A stretch of 33,490 bases of DNA from Bacteroidales bacterium (GTDB lineage: Bacteria > Bacteroidota > Bacteroidia > Bacteroidales > JAFGHD01), in NCBI GenBank assembly GCA_016939365.1, contig JAFGHD010000012.1, positions 1 through 33,490 on the forward strand, read 5' to 3'. Position 1 is the stretch's first letter; the number at the start of each line of letters is the position of its first letter. This document shows positions 8,442 to 16,646 of this stretch, in pieces. The notes beneath the pieces were generated by a model, which was given only the letters and a program-made list of their open reading frames with translations, was not told where the DNA came from and made no database searches. The translations under genes were made by a program, and so were the position numbers.

Positions 8442-8806
8442 CAGCCAAAAATTTTCCGTAAATATAATTATTTACATCAGAGGACGGAAATCCGGTTCAT
8501 CCGAAAGAGAATTATGTTCAGAAAAACAATGTTGAGCCCGCTCCGAAAACAAAGAATTAGTGATAATGCCACTACTAAAGCTCGAAAACCTGCCTGCCTG
8601 GCCCGCTGAAATAATTTTGCATGGGATCATTCTGAGTAACCGGCCAACAGAATCTTGATTTTCATTGAATGTCATTAGGGTGCTTATAAAATAAATACTA
8701 CCTTTGCACCCCCCGAATAAAAGAGTGTTTCACCCATTCCTCAGCGGAGGATTGATCCTGAAACGGGGGCGGGAGCATCATTCCGGAGGAATACAAAGCA
8801 TTTCGA
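8442..8806. other. Divergent mscS/rpsA regulatory region
   Basis: 365-nt gap without a convincing gene. It holds the probable rpsA promoter at 8699-8706, a second perfect TAnnTTTG match (TAATTTTG, 8612-8619), and the structured rpsA leader (hairpin 8738-8751 and a GGAGGA at 8785-8790). The mscS promoter must lie at its left edge. Confidence 0.6.
8699..8706 (+). promoter_or_regulatory. -7 promoter box for rpsA
   Basis: TACCTTTG is a perfect TAnnTTTG match. The -33 element is weak (TTAG about 20 nt upstream). Transcription from about 8713 would give a leader of some 95 nt, enough for a regulatory structure. Confidence 0.6.
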
Positions 8807-11035
8807 ATGTCAGAAGAAACCAGGGAGCAAAACTCCCCTGAACAGGAACCAGGGTCTGCAGGTTTGCAGGTAAGCCTGGAAAACAAAACGGAGATGGCCG
8901 AGGGTGCTGATACCGCCCGGCCTGACGTAAAGGAAGCCATTCAAGAGTTTTCCGAAGAGGAAATCAAAGCAGAAGCTGAGGTTGATGCGGATGCCGAAAC
9001 CCCGGCTGCTGAAGAAGCCGAAGCGGACAAAGGTGCGGAAGCAACTGCCGAACCAGGTGAACAGCCCTCAGAAGAGGTTGGGCAAACCACCGAAGTTGCT
9101 GCGGGACAGAAGGATGCCGGTATGACAGCCGGCGAGGAATCAGGGGAAACCCGAAGCGTTGAACCCTCCGTACTGCCGATATCCAGGACACCCCCGGAAT
9201 TCGACTGGGGTTCCGTAGGTAAGAAACAGGATCAGTATACTGCCGCTGAGAAAAAGAAGCTGGAGGAGATATACGATAACACGCTGAAATCCATTGCAGA
9301 GCATGAAGTGATCGATGGTACGGTAGTGGCTATGAACAACCGCGAGGTTGTGGTAAACATCGGATATAAATCCGAAGGAGTACTTCCTCTGAATGAGCTG
9401 AGGTACAACCCGAATCTGAAGGTAGGCGACAAGATCGAAGTATACGTTGAGAACCAGGAAGATGCCACGGGACAGCTTGTGCTGTCGCATAAAAAGGCCC
9501 GGATCCTTCGTTCATGGGAACGGATCAATGATGCCTATGCCAAGGATGAGATTATCAATGGCTATGTAAAAAGCCGTACCAAGGGCGGTTTGATCGTTGA
9601 TGTGTTCGGGATCGAAGCCTTCCTTCCCGGATCACAGATCGATGTCAAACCCATCCGTGACTACGACATCTACGTTGGCAAGACAATGGAATTCAAGGTG
9701 GTGAAGATCAACCAGGAGTACAAAAACGTGGTGGTCTCCCACAAGGCATTGATTGAGGATGAGCTGGAAGCCCAGAAAGCGGAGATCATATCCAAGCTGG
9801 AAAAGGGACAGGTGCTGGAAGGTACTGCCAAGAACATCACCTCCTATGGTGTATTTGTCGACCTGGGAGGTGTAGATGGCCTCATCCATATCACAGACCT
9901 CTCGTGGGGCCGGATCAACCATCCTGAAGAGGTGGTCGAACTCGACCAGAAACTCAAGGTCGTCATCCTGGACTTTGATGACAGCAAGAAAAGGATTGCC
10001 CTGGGTCTTAAGCAACTGACCCCGCATCCGTGGGATTCTCTTGATCCCAACACGAAGGTTGGCGACAAGGTAAAAGGAAAGGTGGTAGTGATCGCTGATT
10101 ACGGTGCATTTGTAGAGATTACAACAGGCGTGGAAGGACTGATCCATGTCTCCGAAATGTCGTGGTCACAACACCTCCGTACTGCCCAGGATTTTCTCAA
10201 GGTGGGGGACGAAGTGGAGGCTGTGATCCTTACACTCGACCGCGAGGAGAGGAAGATGTCGCTGGGGATCAAACAGCTGATGCCCGATCCCTGGATCAAT
10301 ATCAAGGAAAGATATCCGGTCAACTCACGCCACACAGCCATCGTCCGCAATTTCACCAACTTCGGCATCTTTGTCGAGTTGGAGGAGGGTGTTGACGGGC
10401 TGATCCACATCTCAGACCTCTCCTGGTCCAAGAAGATCAAGCATCCGGCTGAGTTCACCAAAATCGGTGAAAAAATCAATGTGGTGGTTCTGGATGTGGA
10501 CGAGGAGAACCGCAGACTCAGCCTCGGACACAAACAGCTGGAAGAGAATCCATGGGATGTCTTTGAATCGGTCTTCACAGTGGGTTCGGTGCATAAGGGA
10601 ACCATCATTTCCGGAAATGACAAGGGCATGGTAGTAGCGCTTCCATACGGTGTGGAAGGCTTTGCACCAAACAGGCACCTCCAGAAAGAGGACAATACCA
10701 CACCCAAGGTGGACGAACGGATTGATTTCAAGGTGATCGAGTTCTCAAAAGAAAACAAAAAGATCATCCTTTCGCACTCACGTATCTGGCAGGATTCCCA
10801 GGCGGAACATAAAGCCAAGGAAGTCTCCCAGGCCAGGAAGGAGGAGCGGACCACAAAACGTACCGTCAAGAAGATCAAGGACAATATTGAAAAAACCACC
10901 CTGGGGGACATTGAAGCACTGGCCGCGTTGAAGGAAGACATGGAACAGGAAGCCCGGGCCAAGCTGGAGAAAATGTCCAAAGAGAAAAAGGGCAAGGAAA
11001 AGAAAAAGGAAGAAGAGGAGCCCGCTGAAGAATAA
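8807..11035 (+). CDS. rpsA: 30S ribosomal protein S1, with extended charged termini
   Basis: 742 residues. S1 binds mRNA on the 30S subunit and assists initiation. Six S1 RNA-binding repeats are visible at about residues 165-232, 245-315, 333-405, 418-492, 503-580 and 592-665. Repeats 3-5 carry the best motifs (YGVFVDLGGVDGLIHITDLSW, then YGAFVEITTGVEGLIHVSEMSW-type cores). The protein is longer than the roughly 560-600 residues usual for six-repeat S1. About 130 N-terminal residues are Glu/Ala-rich and look disordered, and the last 75 residues are Lys/Glu-rich (KEKKGKEKKKEEEE). The ATG at 8807 has no Shine-Dalgarno at normal spacing; a GGAGGA lies 16 nt upstream. SD-poor starts are common in this phylum and for rpsA. 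A terminator follows, then RNase Z. Confidence 0.96.
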   Translation: MSEETREQNSPEQEPGSAGLQVSLENKTEMAEGADTARPDVKEAIQEFSEEEIKAEAEVDADAETPAAEEAEADKGAEATAEPGEQPSEEVGQTTEVAAGQKDAGMTAGEESGETRSVEPSVLPISRTPPEFDWGSVGKKQDQYTAAEKKKLEEIYDNTLKSIAEHEVIDGTVVAMNNREVVVNIGYKSEGVLPLNELRYNPNLKVGDKIEVYVENQEDATGQLVLSHKKARILRSWERINDAYAKDEIINGYVKSRTKGGLIVDVFGIEAFLPGSQIDVKPIRDYDIYVGKTMEFKVVKINQEYKNVVVSHKALIEDELEAQKAEIISKLEKGQVLEGTAKNITSYGVFVDLGGVDGLIHITDLSWGRINHPEEVVELDQKLKVVILDFDDSKKRIALGLKQLTPHPWDSLDPNTKVGDKVKGKVVVIADYGAFVEITTGVEGLIHVSEMSWSQHLRTAQDFLKVGDEVEAVILTLDREERKMSLGIKQLMPDPWINIKERYPVNSRHTAIVRNFTNFGIFVELEEGVDGLIHISDLSWSKKIKHPAEFTKIGEKINVVVLDVDEENRRLSLGHKQLEENPWDVFESVFTVGSVHKGTIISGNDKGMVVALPYGVEGFAPNRHLQKEDNTTPKVDERIDFKVIEFSKENKKIILSHSRIWQDSQAEHKAKEVSQARKEERTTKRTVKKIKDNIEKTTLGDIEALAALKEDMEQEARAKLEKMSKEKKGKEKKKEEEEPAEE

Positions 11036-11050
11036 GGAGTATTTGAGAAG

Positions 11051-11119
11051 CTGCCAGATGCATCCGGGCTGCAAGGTCATCCTTGGAAAATGAGGACCGG
11101 ATATGTCTGGCAGTTTTTT
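11051..11119 (+). terminator. Terminator after rpsA
   Basis: Arms 11051-11067 (CTGCCAGATGCATCCGG) and 11097-11113 (CCGGATATGTCTGGCAG) pair over 17 positions with G-U/mismatch interruptions in the middle. A small internal hairpin (CAAGG/CCTTG) sits in the loop, and TTTTTT follows at 11114-11119. It begins 15 nt after the rpsA stop. Confidence 0.7.
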
Positions 11120-11176
11120 ATTTACCACAACCGGGTGATCAATACCGTCCCCTGGCACAAATAGCCATGATGGATC

Positions 11177-12118
11177 ATGACCTTCAATGTCACCATACTG
11201 GGAAGCAACTCCGCCATTCCCACCATCAGGAGGAATCCTACCGCCCAGCTGATCAATTATAATGAGCAGCTTTTCCTGATGGATTGTGCAGAGGGCACCC
11301 AGCTCCAGCTGATGCGTTACAGGATCCGGTATCAGCGCATCCGGCACATCCTGATCAGCCATCTGCATGGTGACCATTACTTCGGGCTCGTCGGTCTTCT
11401 TTCCACTTTCCATCTGCTGGGCAGAAAGGAGGGGGTAACTGTTTACGGGCCCGGCGGACTTGAAGAGATCATCCGCATGCAACTGGAGGCATCCCAGACG
11501 GCATTATGTTATACACTGGATTTCATCACGACGGATGACAGAGATTCCGGAGCCATTTACGAGGATGACAGGCTGATGATCCGCACCCTGCCGATGGACC
11601 ACCGGATTGCATGCCATGGATTCCTCTTCAGGGAAAAGAAGGGGGTGCGGCGTCTTCGAAAGGGCCATCCTGTCATCGATCAGATCCCGGTTGGTGAACA
11701 CGCCCGAATCCAGCGGGGTGCAGGTTTTACCACACCTGACGGCATCCGGCATTCAAATTCCGAGATAACGATCGATCCTGAGCCGTTAAGAACTTATGCC
11801 TGCTGTTCCGATACACGCTACAACGAATCCATCATTCCATTGCTGCAGGGTGCAGATCTGTTATATCATGAAGCTACATTTGACCATACTCTGGCGGCCG
11901 TGGCCAGGGAAAAGTATCATTCCACAGCTTCTGAAGCGGCCACCATTGCAGCAAAGGCCCGTGTCGGGAAACTGATCATCGGCCATTTCTCCAACAGGTA
12001 CGACGATCCCGCCATCCTGCTGCAGGAAGCGCAGGAAATTTTTCCCAATACCGAAACGGCTGAAGAGGGTAGGGTATTCAACGTGGAGCATTCTGCTGCT
12101 GCTCCATCTGCTCCCTGA
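11177..12118 (+). CDS. rnz: Ribonuclease Z
   Basis: 313 residues, the standard length of the short RNase Z form, a metallo-beta-lactamase-fold endonuclease that matures the 3' ends of tRNA precursors. The zinc site is clear: SHLHGDH at residues 61-67 (His62, His64, Asp66, His67), a later CCSDTRYNE aspartate and the C-terminal GHFSNRY histidine. The opening TILGSNSAIPT matches the family start (FLGTSSAVPT-like). ATG 11177 is used because earlier nearby ATGs (11167, 11170) are in another frame. It lies downstream of rpsA beyond a terminator-like hairpin, so it may have its own weak promoter or depend on read-through. Its last 41 nt overlap the convergent lipoprotein gene. Confidence 0.95.
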   Translation: MTFNVTILGSNSAIPTIRRNPTAQLINYNEQLFLMDCAEGTQLQLMRYRIRYQRIRHILISHLHGDHYFGLVGLLSTFHLLGRKEGVTVYGPGGLEEIIRMQLEASQTALCYTLDFITTDDRDSGAIYEDDRLMIRTLPMDHRIACHGFLFREKKGVRRLRKGHPVIDQIPVGEHARIQRGAGFTTPDGIRHSNSEITIDPEPLRTYACCSDTRYNESIIPLLQGADLLYHEATFDHTLAAVAREKYHSTASEAATIAAKARVGKLIIGHFSNRYDDPAILLQEAQEIFPNTETAEEGRVFNVEHSAAAPSAP

Positions 12119-12626
12119 CATCATCGGGCATCTCTCCACGGGACTTCCAGGCCTCGATCTCCCCAGAGGTCAGTATGCCTTTGGCAATCAGGAAATTCTC
12201 ATACCTGACGTTAAAGGCCCCGGCAAAACGGAGAGAATCCCTTACAGGATCTGTGTTGCTCAGGACAATGTCAGGATGGGGGATGCGCTCCAGTGTATCA
12301 CGGGTAAACTCTGTAATGAGGATCACCTTGCCGTCGCCCAGCCATTCCACCTTTGCAATGGGATACAGACCGTTTCTTCTCCGGTCAATATCCGACTGGA
12401 GGCTGTCGCCGGCAAGCCGGTAGCGGTACTCCGGCATCATTCCTTGGACCCGGTTGTAGGTCAGATAGGTGGAGTCGTGAAAGCATGCCTCAATATAAGT
12501 CCCGGACTTGTCGAGAAAAGCCCAGTCACCTGCTAACGGATTTACCTGGTCCACGCCAGAAGCGTTGTCCTGCCGGTGGCATCCGGCCAGGATCATGATC
12601 AGTAAAAGGGAAATGATATATTTCAT
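12078..12626 (-). CDS. Lipoprotein of unknown function
   Basis: 182 residues with a lipoprotein signal (MKYIISLLLIMILAGC; lipobox LAGC, Cys16), so it is a lipid-anchored envelope protein. The body begins with NPLAGDWAFLDKSGTYIEACF and continues with several beta-like stretches (TYLTYNRVQGMMPEYRYRL, KVEWLGDGKVILITEF). This resembles small lipocalin/META-type lipoproteins that start with a GxW motif, but I cannot assign a family. The C-terminal 50 residues are helical and Glu/Gln-rich. It is downstream of the FAD/Fe-S dehydrogenase gene on the same strand with a 168-nt gap, so it is probably a separate transcript. Its 3' end is antisense to the end of rnz. Confidence 0.8.
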   Translation of the reverse strand: MKYIISLLLIMILAGCHRQDNASGVDQVNPLAGDWAFLDKSGTYIEACFHDSTYLTYNRVQGMMPEYRYRLAGDSLQSDIDRRRNGLYPIAKVEWLGDGKVILITEFTRDTLERIPHPDIVLSNTDPVRDSLRFAGAFNVRYENFLIAKGILTSGEIEAWKSRGEMPDDVREQMEQQQNAPR

Positions 12627-12794
12627 GACAACGGTAAATTTACATTTGGGTTGATGATCTGTACGGAAATTATGATTAGTGATTGCAGAAAGTTACTGAG
12701 GGTATATTTCTGCAAGCCATTGGTATTCTTGTCATTTAGGCGACTTTCATTTATCGGATACTTTTCAATCATCACCATTCAATAATCCCTGTTC

Positions 12795-15740
12795 TTAATT
12801 CTCTTTTTTCAGTGCCTGATACAGTATTTCAATTGGGTGCAGGGCCTTTCGGCCCGTACCTTCCAGTATCTGGTGTCTGCAGCTGGTTCCAGGTGCTGCG
12901 ATCATCACCTCCTCCGGGGTTTTGCGCACCTCCGGGAAGAGTACCAGCTCACCCACTTTCTGGGATAGATCGTAATGCTCCTTTTCGAAGCCGAAGGAGC
13001 CCGCCATGCCGCAACATCCCGAGGGTATCTCCTCAACGGAATAGTTCTCGGGGATGGAGAGCATGGTCCGGGTGGATGCCGTCGATGCCACAGCTTTCTG
13101 CTGGCAGTGTCCGTGAAGCCTGATCTTTGCCGCATCCTGCGTGAAGGAAGCAGATGTGATGCTACCGGAAGCGTATTCCCTGGCAATGAATTCGTCAACC
13201 ATAAGGGCATTGGCGGCAAGCTTACGTGCCGGCTCCCTGAGTTCAGGCTTTACCAGTTCCGGGTATTCATCGCGAAAGGTCAAAATGGCAGAGGGTTCGA
13301 TCCCAAGCAAAGGCGTCTGTTCCGATACAATGTCCCGGAGCAGAATGACATTCTTCTCTGCAAGACGTTTGGCCTTTCTGATCAGGCCTTTGGAGATAAA
13401 GCTTCTGCCGCTGAAGGTATGTCTGGGCACCTCCACCACATAGCCCAGGCGCTGCAACAACTTTACAGCTGTAATGCCGATGGAGGTGTCGTTGTAATCG
13501 GTAAATTCATCGGCGAACAGATACACTTTCCTTCCGGAGCCATTCCTTACCGCCTTTCTTCTCACCCATGATTTCAGTGTGATATGATAAAGCCGTGGGA
13601 TGCTCCTGCAGGGCGCAAAACCCAGAGCCCGTTTGATCAGAGGGGCCGTGAGGAATCCGGAGATCACCAGATTGGTCAGCACCGGAAAGAGGGTGCCGAT
13701 CCGGTTGATATGCCCGATATAGGCAACGGCAAGAGCACGGAGGGGAACGCCATTGGCGTCATAATAGTGCTGAAGGAACTCGGCCTTGAGCTTGGCCATG
13801 TCTATACTGGAGGGGCACTCCGATTTGCAGCCCTTACAGGACAGACAGAGGTCGAGTATGTCGTAAATCTCCCGCTGATCATAGGGATTCTTTTTCGTGG
13901 AATGGGTCAGGAACTCCCTTAGGGTATTGGCGCGGGCGCGTGTGGTATTGCGCTCATCGCGCGTGGCCATATAACTGGGACACATCGTTCCACCGGCCTT
14001 TTCGGTCTTGCGGCAGTCACCCGAACCGTTGCATTTCTCCACGCTTCTGAGTATACCCATATCCTCGGAGAAGTCGAAGATCGTAGGCAAATCCCTGGTC
14101 TCCGCCCCCGGCTGATACCTCAGAAAGGTATTCATCGGAGGGGTGTCGGTGATCTTCCCGGGATTAAATATATGAAGAGGATCCCATGCCTGCTTGATCT
14201 CACGCAGGAGAATATAGTTCCTTTCGCCGATCATCAGCGGGATGAATTCACCGCGCAGTCTGCCGTCCCCGTGCTCACCGCTGAGCGATCCCCGGTATTT
14301 CTTCACCAGCCGGGCGGTCTCGAGGGCCACGGTGTGGAAAAGTTCCACATCCTTCGGATCCTTCAGGTTGAGCACCGGTCTCAGGTGCAGCTCGCCCGTA
14401 GCGATATGCGCATAATACACGCAACTCAGGCCCAGACGCTCCATCATCCCGGAAAACTCCGCAAGATATCCAGGGAGCAGTTCAGGATTGACTGCAGTAT
14501 CCTCGACAACAGCCACCGGCTTGGCATCCCCCGGAATGTTGGACAGCACTCCCAGGCCGGCTTTTCTCAAATCCCATACCCTGCCGATATCCTTGCCGAA
14601 TAATAAAGGGAAGTAATACCCGTATCCTGCAGACCGCATCTCCTCCTCCATCCCGGCGGCTTTCTCCAGTATCTCTTCCCTTGAATCAGCTGCAAATTCC
14701 ACCAGCAGCATGGCTTCCGGATCGCCCTGAATAAAGAACCGGTTTTTTCGCTGTTCGATATTGTGACGTGTCTGCTCCATGACGACGCGGTCCATCATCT
14801 CAACAGCGCCGGGTCCGTACTTCAGGGCGATGAGGTTGGCCCGGAAGGAGTCTTTCATGGAATGACAATGAACGCATACCAATCCCTTGACCGCTGGCGG
14901 AAGTGGCACGAGGTTGAGTTTGATGGCTGTGGTGAAAGCCAATGTGCCCTCAGAGCCTGCCAGCAGCTTGCAGAAGTTAAATGGCTCTTTCCCTGGAGAA
15001 AACGGTGAGGTTTCCAGGAGCAGGTCAATGGAATAACCTGTATTTCTGCGCTTCAAGGATGGATCGGGATACTCCTTTCTTATGGATGCCTGATTTTCAG
15101 GATCTGAAAGGATCATCCGGATATTACGATATATGTGGCTTTCCAGGCTGTCGCCCTGACATTTCCTTTCAAATTCTGCATCAGGCAGCGGGCCGAAAGT
15201 GGCCTCCGTGCCATCACTGAGCAGCACCTCCAGGGATATGAGGTGGTCGCGGGTGCTGCCATAGATCAATGAATGGGCACCGCAGGCATTGTTGCCCACC
15301 ATCCCGGCAATCATACACCGGTTGGAGGTGGAAGTTTCCGGGCCGAAAAAGAGACCGAACGGCTGCAGCTGCTGGTTCAGCTCATCGAGGATCACTCCGG
15401 GCTCCACAAGAGCCCAATATTCATCAGGATTGATCTCCAGTATGCGGTTCATATAGCGGGAGACATCTACCACGATCCCACCGCCGACCACCTGTCCGGC
15501 CAGTGAGGTGCCCGCCGTTCGGGGAATCAGGGATGTGCCCTCCTCCCGTGCAAAAAGGATAAGCTTTCTGATGTCCTCCCTGTTTCGTGGAAGAGCAATG
15601 GCTACCGGCACTTCCCGGTATGCCGAGGCATCCGTGGAATACAGCAGGCGGGTAGGGTAATCCGTATGAATCTCACCTGAAAACTGTCGCTCCAGTATCC
15701 TGAATTTGTCTGTCCTATCCCGAACCTGTTCCCGAGACAT
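12795..15740 (-). CDS. FAD/Fe-S 2-hydroxyacid dehydrogenase, YdiJ-like
   Basis: 981 residues, a natural GlcD-GlcF type fusion. The N-terminal half is a VAO-type FAD-binding domain (about 20-250; TAGTSLAGQVVGGGIVVDVS, then TSNRCMIAGMVGNNACGAHS) with the FAD-oxidase C-terminal domain (to about 540; YYAHIATGELHLRP and SGEHGDGRLRGEF). The C-terminal half has two ferredoxin-type clusters (CNGSGDC near 568; CLSCKGCKSECP near 630) and cysteine-rich CCG-type motifs (GHCQQKAV; GCCGMAGSFG near 907; TSCRHQ). Length and order match E. coli/Pseudomonas YdiJ, a D-2-hydroxyglutarate dehydrogenase. D-lactate or glycolate remain possible substrates. It is 36 nt downstream of a DUF1338 gene whose family makes D-2-hydroxyglutarate, which favours 2-hydroxyglutarate oxidation to 2-oxoglutarate with electrons passed to a membrane or soluble carrier. 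Confidence 0.88.
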   Translation of the reverse strand: MSREQVRDRTDKFRILERQFSGEIHTDYPTRLLYSTDASAYREVPVAIALPRNREDIRKLILFAREEGTSLIPRTAGTSLAGQVVGGGIVVDVSRYMNRILEINPDEYWALVEPGVILDELNQQLQPFGLFFGPETSTSNRCMIAGMVGNNACGAHSLIYGSTRDHLISLEVLLSDGTEATFGPLPDAEFERKCQGDSLESHIYRNIRMILSDPENQASIRKEYPDPSLKRRNTGYSIDLLLETSPFSPGKEPFNFCKLLAGSEGTLAFTTAIKLNLVPLPPAVKGLVCVHCHSMKDSFRANLIALKYGPGAVEMMDRVVMEQTRHNIEQRKNRFFIQGDPEAMLLVEFAADSREEILEKAAGMEEEMRSAGYGYYFPLLFGKDIGRVWDLRKAGLGVLSNIPGDAKPVAVVEDTAVNPELLPGYLAEFSGMMERLGLSCVYYAHIATGELHLRPVLNLKDPKDVELFHTVALETARLVKKYRGSLSGEHGDGRLRGEFIPLMIGERNYILLREIKQAWDPLHIFNPGKITDTPPMNTFLRYQPGAETRDLPTIFDFSEDMGILRSVEKCNGSGDCRKTEKAGGTMCPSYMATRDERNTTRARANTLREFLTHSTKKNPYDQREIYDILDLCLSCKGCKSECPSSIDMAKLKAEFLQHYYDANGVPLRALAVAYIGHINRIGTLFPVLTNLVISGFLTAPLIKRALGFAPCRSIPRLYHITLKSWVRRKAVRNGSGRKVYLFADEFTDYNDTSIGITAVKLLQRLGYVVEVPRHTFSGRSFISKGLIRKAKRLAEKNVILLRDIVSEQTPLLGIEPSAILTFRDEYPELVKPELREPARKLAANALMVDEFIAREYASGSITSASFTQDAAKIRLHGHCQQKAVASTASTRTMLSIPENYSVEEIPSGCCGMAGSFGFEKEHYDLSQKVGELVLFPEVRKTPEEVMIAAPGTSCRHQILEGTGRKALHPIEILYQALKKEN

Positions 15741-15776
15741 AAAAAGAGGCTGAATAATAGGTGTATAATCGCTCCG

Positions 15777-16601
15777 TCAGGAGCTTTTTCCCTTCCTGTA
15801 GAAATCGGTGCTCTCGAATATCCTGTCCGCCGATTTGGCGATGAATCCCGAATAGAGCTTCCCGTCCCTGGCGGGGTAACGCATGGCGAATTCATAATAA
15901 CAGGATGGTATCTCAAAAGTCCCTTCGGCAAATTCCATAGGGATGATCCCGGCCCGGATGCTGGACTGCTCAAGAAGCTCCTCCGGGCTGCCTTTCACCT
16001 CCCCTCCTGAATCGTTGAGCATAAACCCGTTGTCCTTCAGGAACTGATTGACTTTCCGGATGGTGCCAAACTTCTTCAGACTGTTGATGCTCACGGTAAA
16101 GTGGTTTGCCCTGAAACCGTAGACATAAACCCAGGCGGCATACTCCGATTCCTTCCTCAGCCTTTCATAGGCTTCAAAGGATGGAATGCCCCAGCTCCTT
16201 CCTGAATGAATCAGTTCAGGCGAGCCAAGGATATCCGGAGGTATCTGGTCAATGATATCCCCGACGGTTGTTTTCAGAAAACCGCTGAACTCTTCAGTGA
16301 TCAGCTGGCTGATAAAGACACGGGGGGCAGTGGGATCACCGTCAAGCTCGAAATGCTTTGCAAAGAGGTGCTTATCCGGAAAACGGTAGGAGCCTTTTTC
16401 GGAATAACCCGCTCCGGTGAAAGGCCTGGAAAGCACATCGATTCCGACACGGGGATCATCGAAGGTACGGAATGCGATATGATCGTTCAGCACCTGTTCC
16501 CCTTCGGCAACGAAAAGATCATACAACCGTCTGGCATCCGGATTCTGACCGGTATAATCCTGCCACAGCCTGTCAAAAATCTCATCGGCATGACTCACCA
16601 T
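15777..16601 (-). CDS. DUF1338 protein, 2-oxoadipate dioxygenase/decarboxylase family
   Basis: 274 residues of the DUF1338 family. Characterised members (HglS of Pseudomonas putida and plant homologues) are Fe(II) oxygenases converting 2-oxoadipate to D-2-hydroxyglutarate with CO2 release, the last special step of lysine breakdown. The metal ligands are visible: His41 (NDHIAFRTF), His167 (RANHFTVS) and Glu237 (SCYYEFAMRYP). Arg45, four residues after the first His, matches the spacing of the substrate-binding Arg in HglS (from memory, His70/Arg74). The protein is much shorter than HglS (about 460), so it is the compact form and its substrate range could differ. The gene lies between lplA (45 nt) and the YdiJ-like dehydrogenase (36 nt), probably one operon. 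Confidence 0.88.
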   Translation of the reverse strand: MVSHADEIFDRLWQDYTGQNPDARRLYDLFVAEGEQVLNDHIAFRTFDDPRVGIDVLSRPFTGAGYSEKGSYRFPDKHLFAKHFELDGDPTAPRVFISQLITEEFSGFLKTTVGDIIDQIPPDILGSPELIHSGRSWGIPSFEAYERLRKESEYAAWVYVYGFRANHFTVSINSLKKFGTIRKVNQFLKDNGFMLNDSGGEVKGSPEELLEQSSIRAGIIPMEFAEGTFEIPSCYYEFAMRYPARDGKLYSGFIAKSADRIFESTDFYRKGKSS

Positions 16602-16646
16602 ACAAAACAGATTTATTAGGCCGGCAAAGTTATGAAACCTTTGAAA

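Noticed and set aside
10099-10995. Long (298-codon) minus-strand frame inside rpsA
   Set aside because: Shadow of a conserved coding region: Ser-rich, low-complexity translation typical of the antisense of a Glu/Lys/Asp-rich gene.
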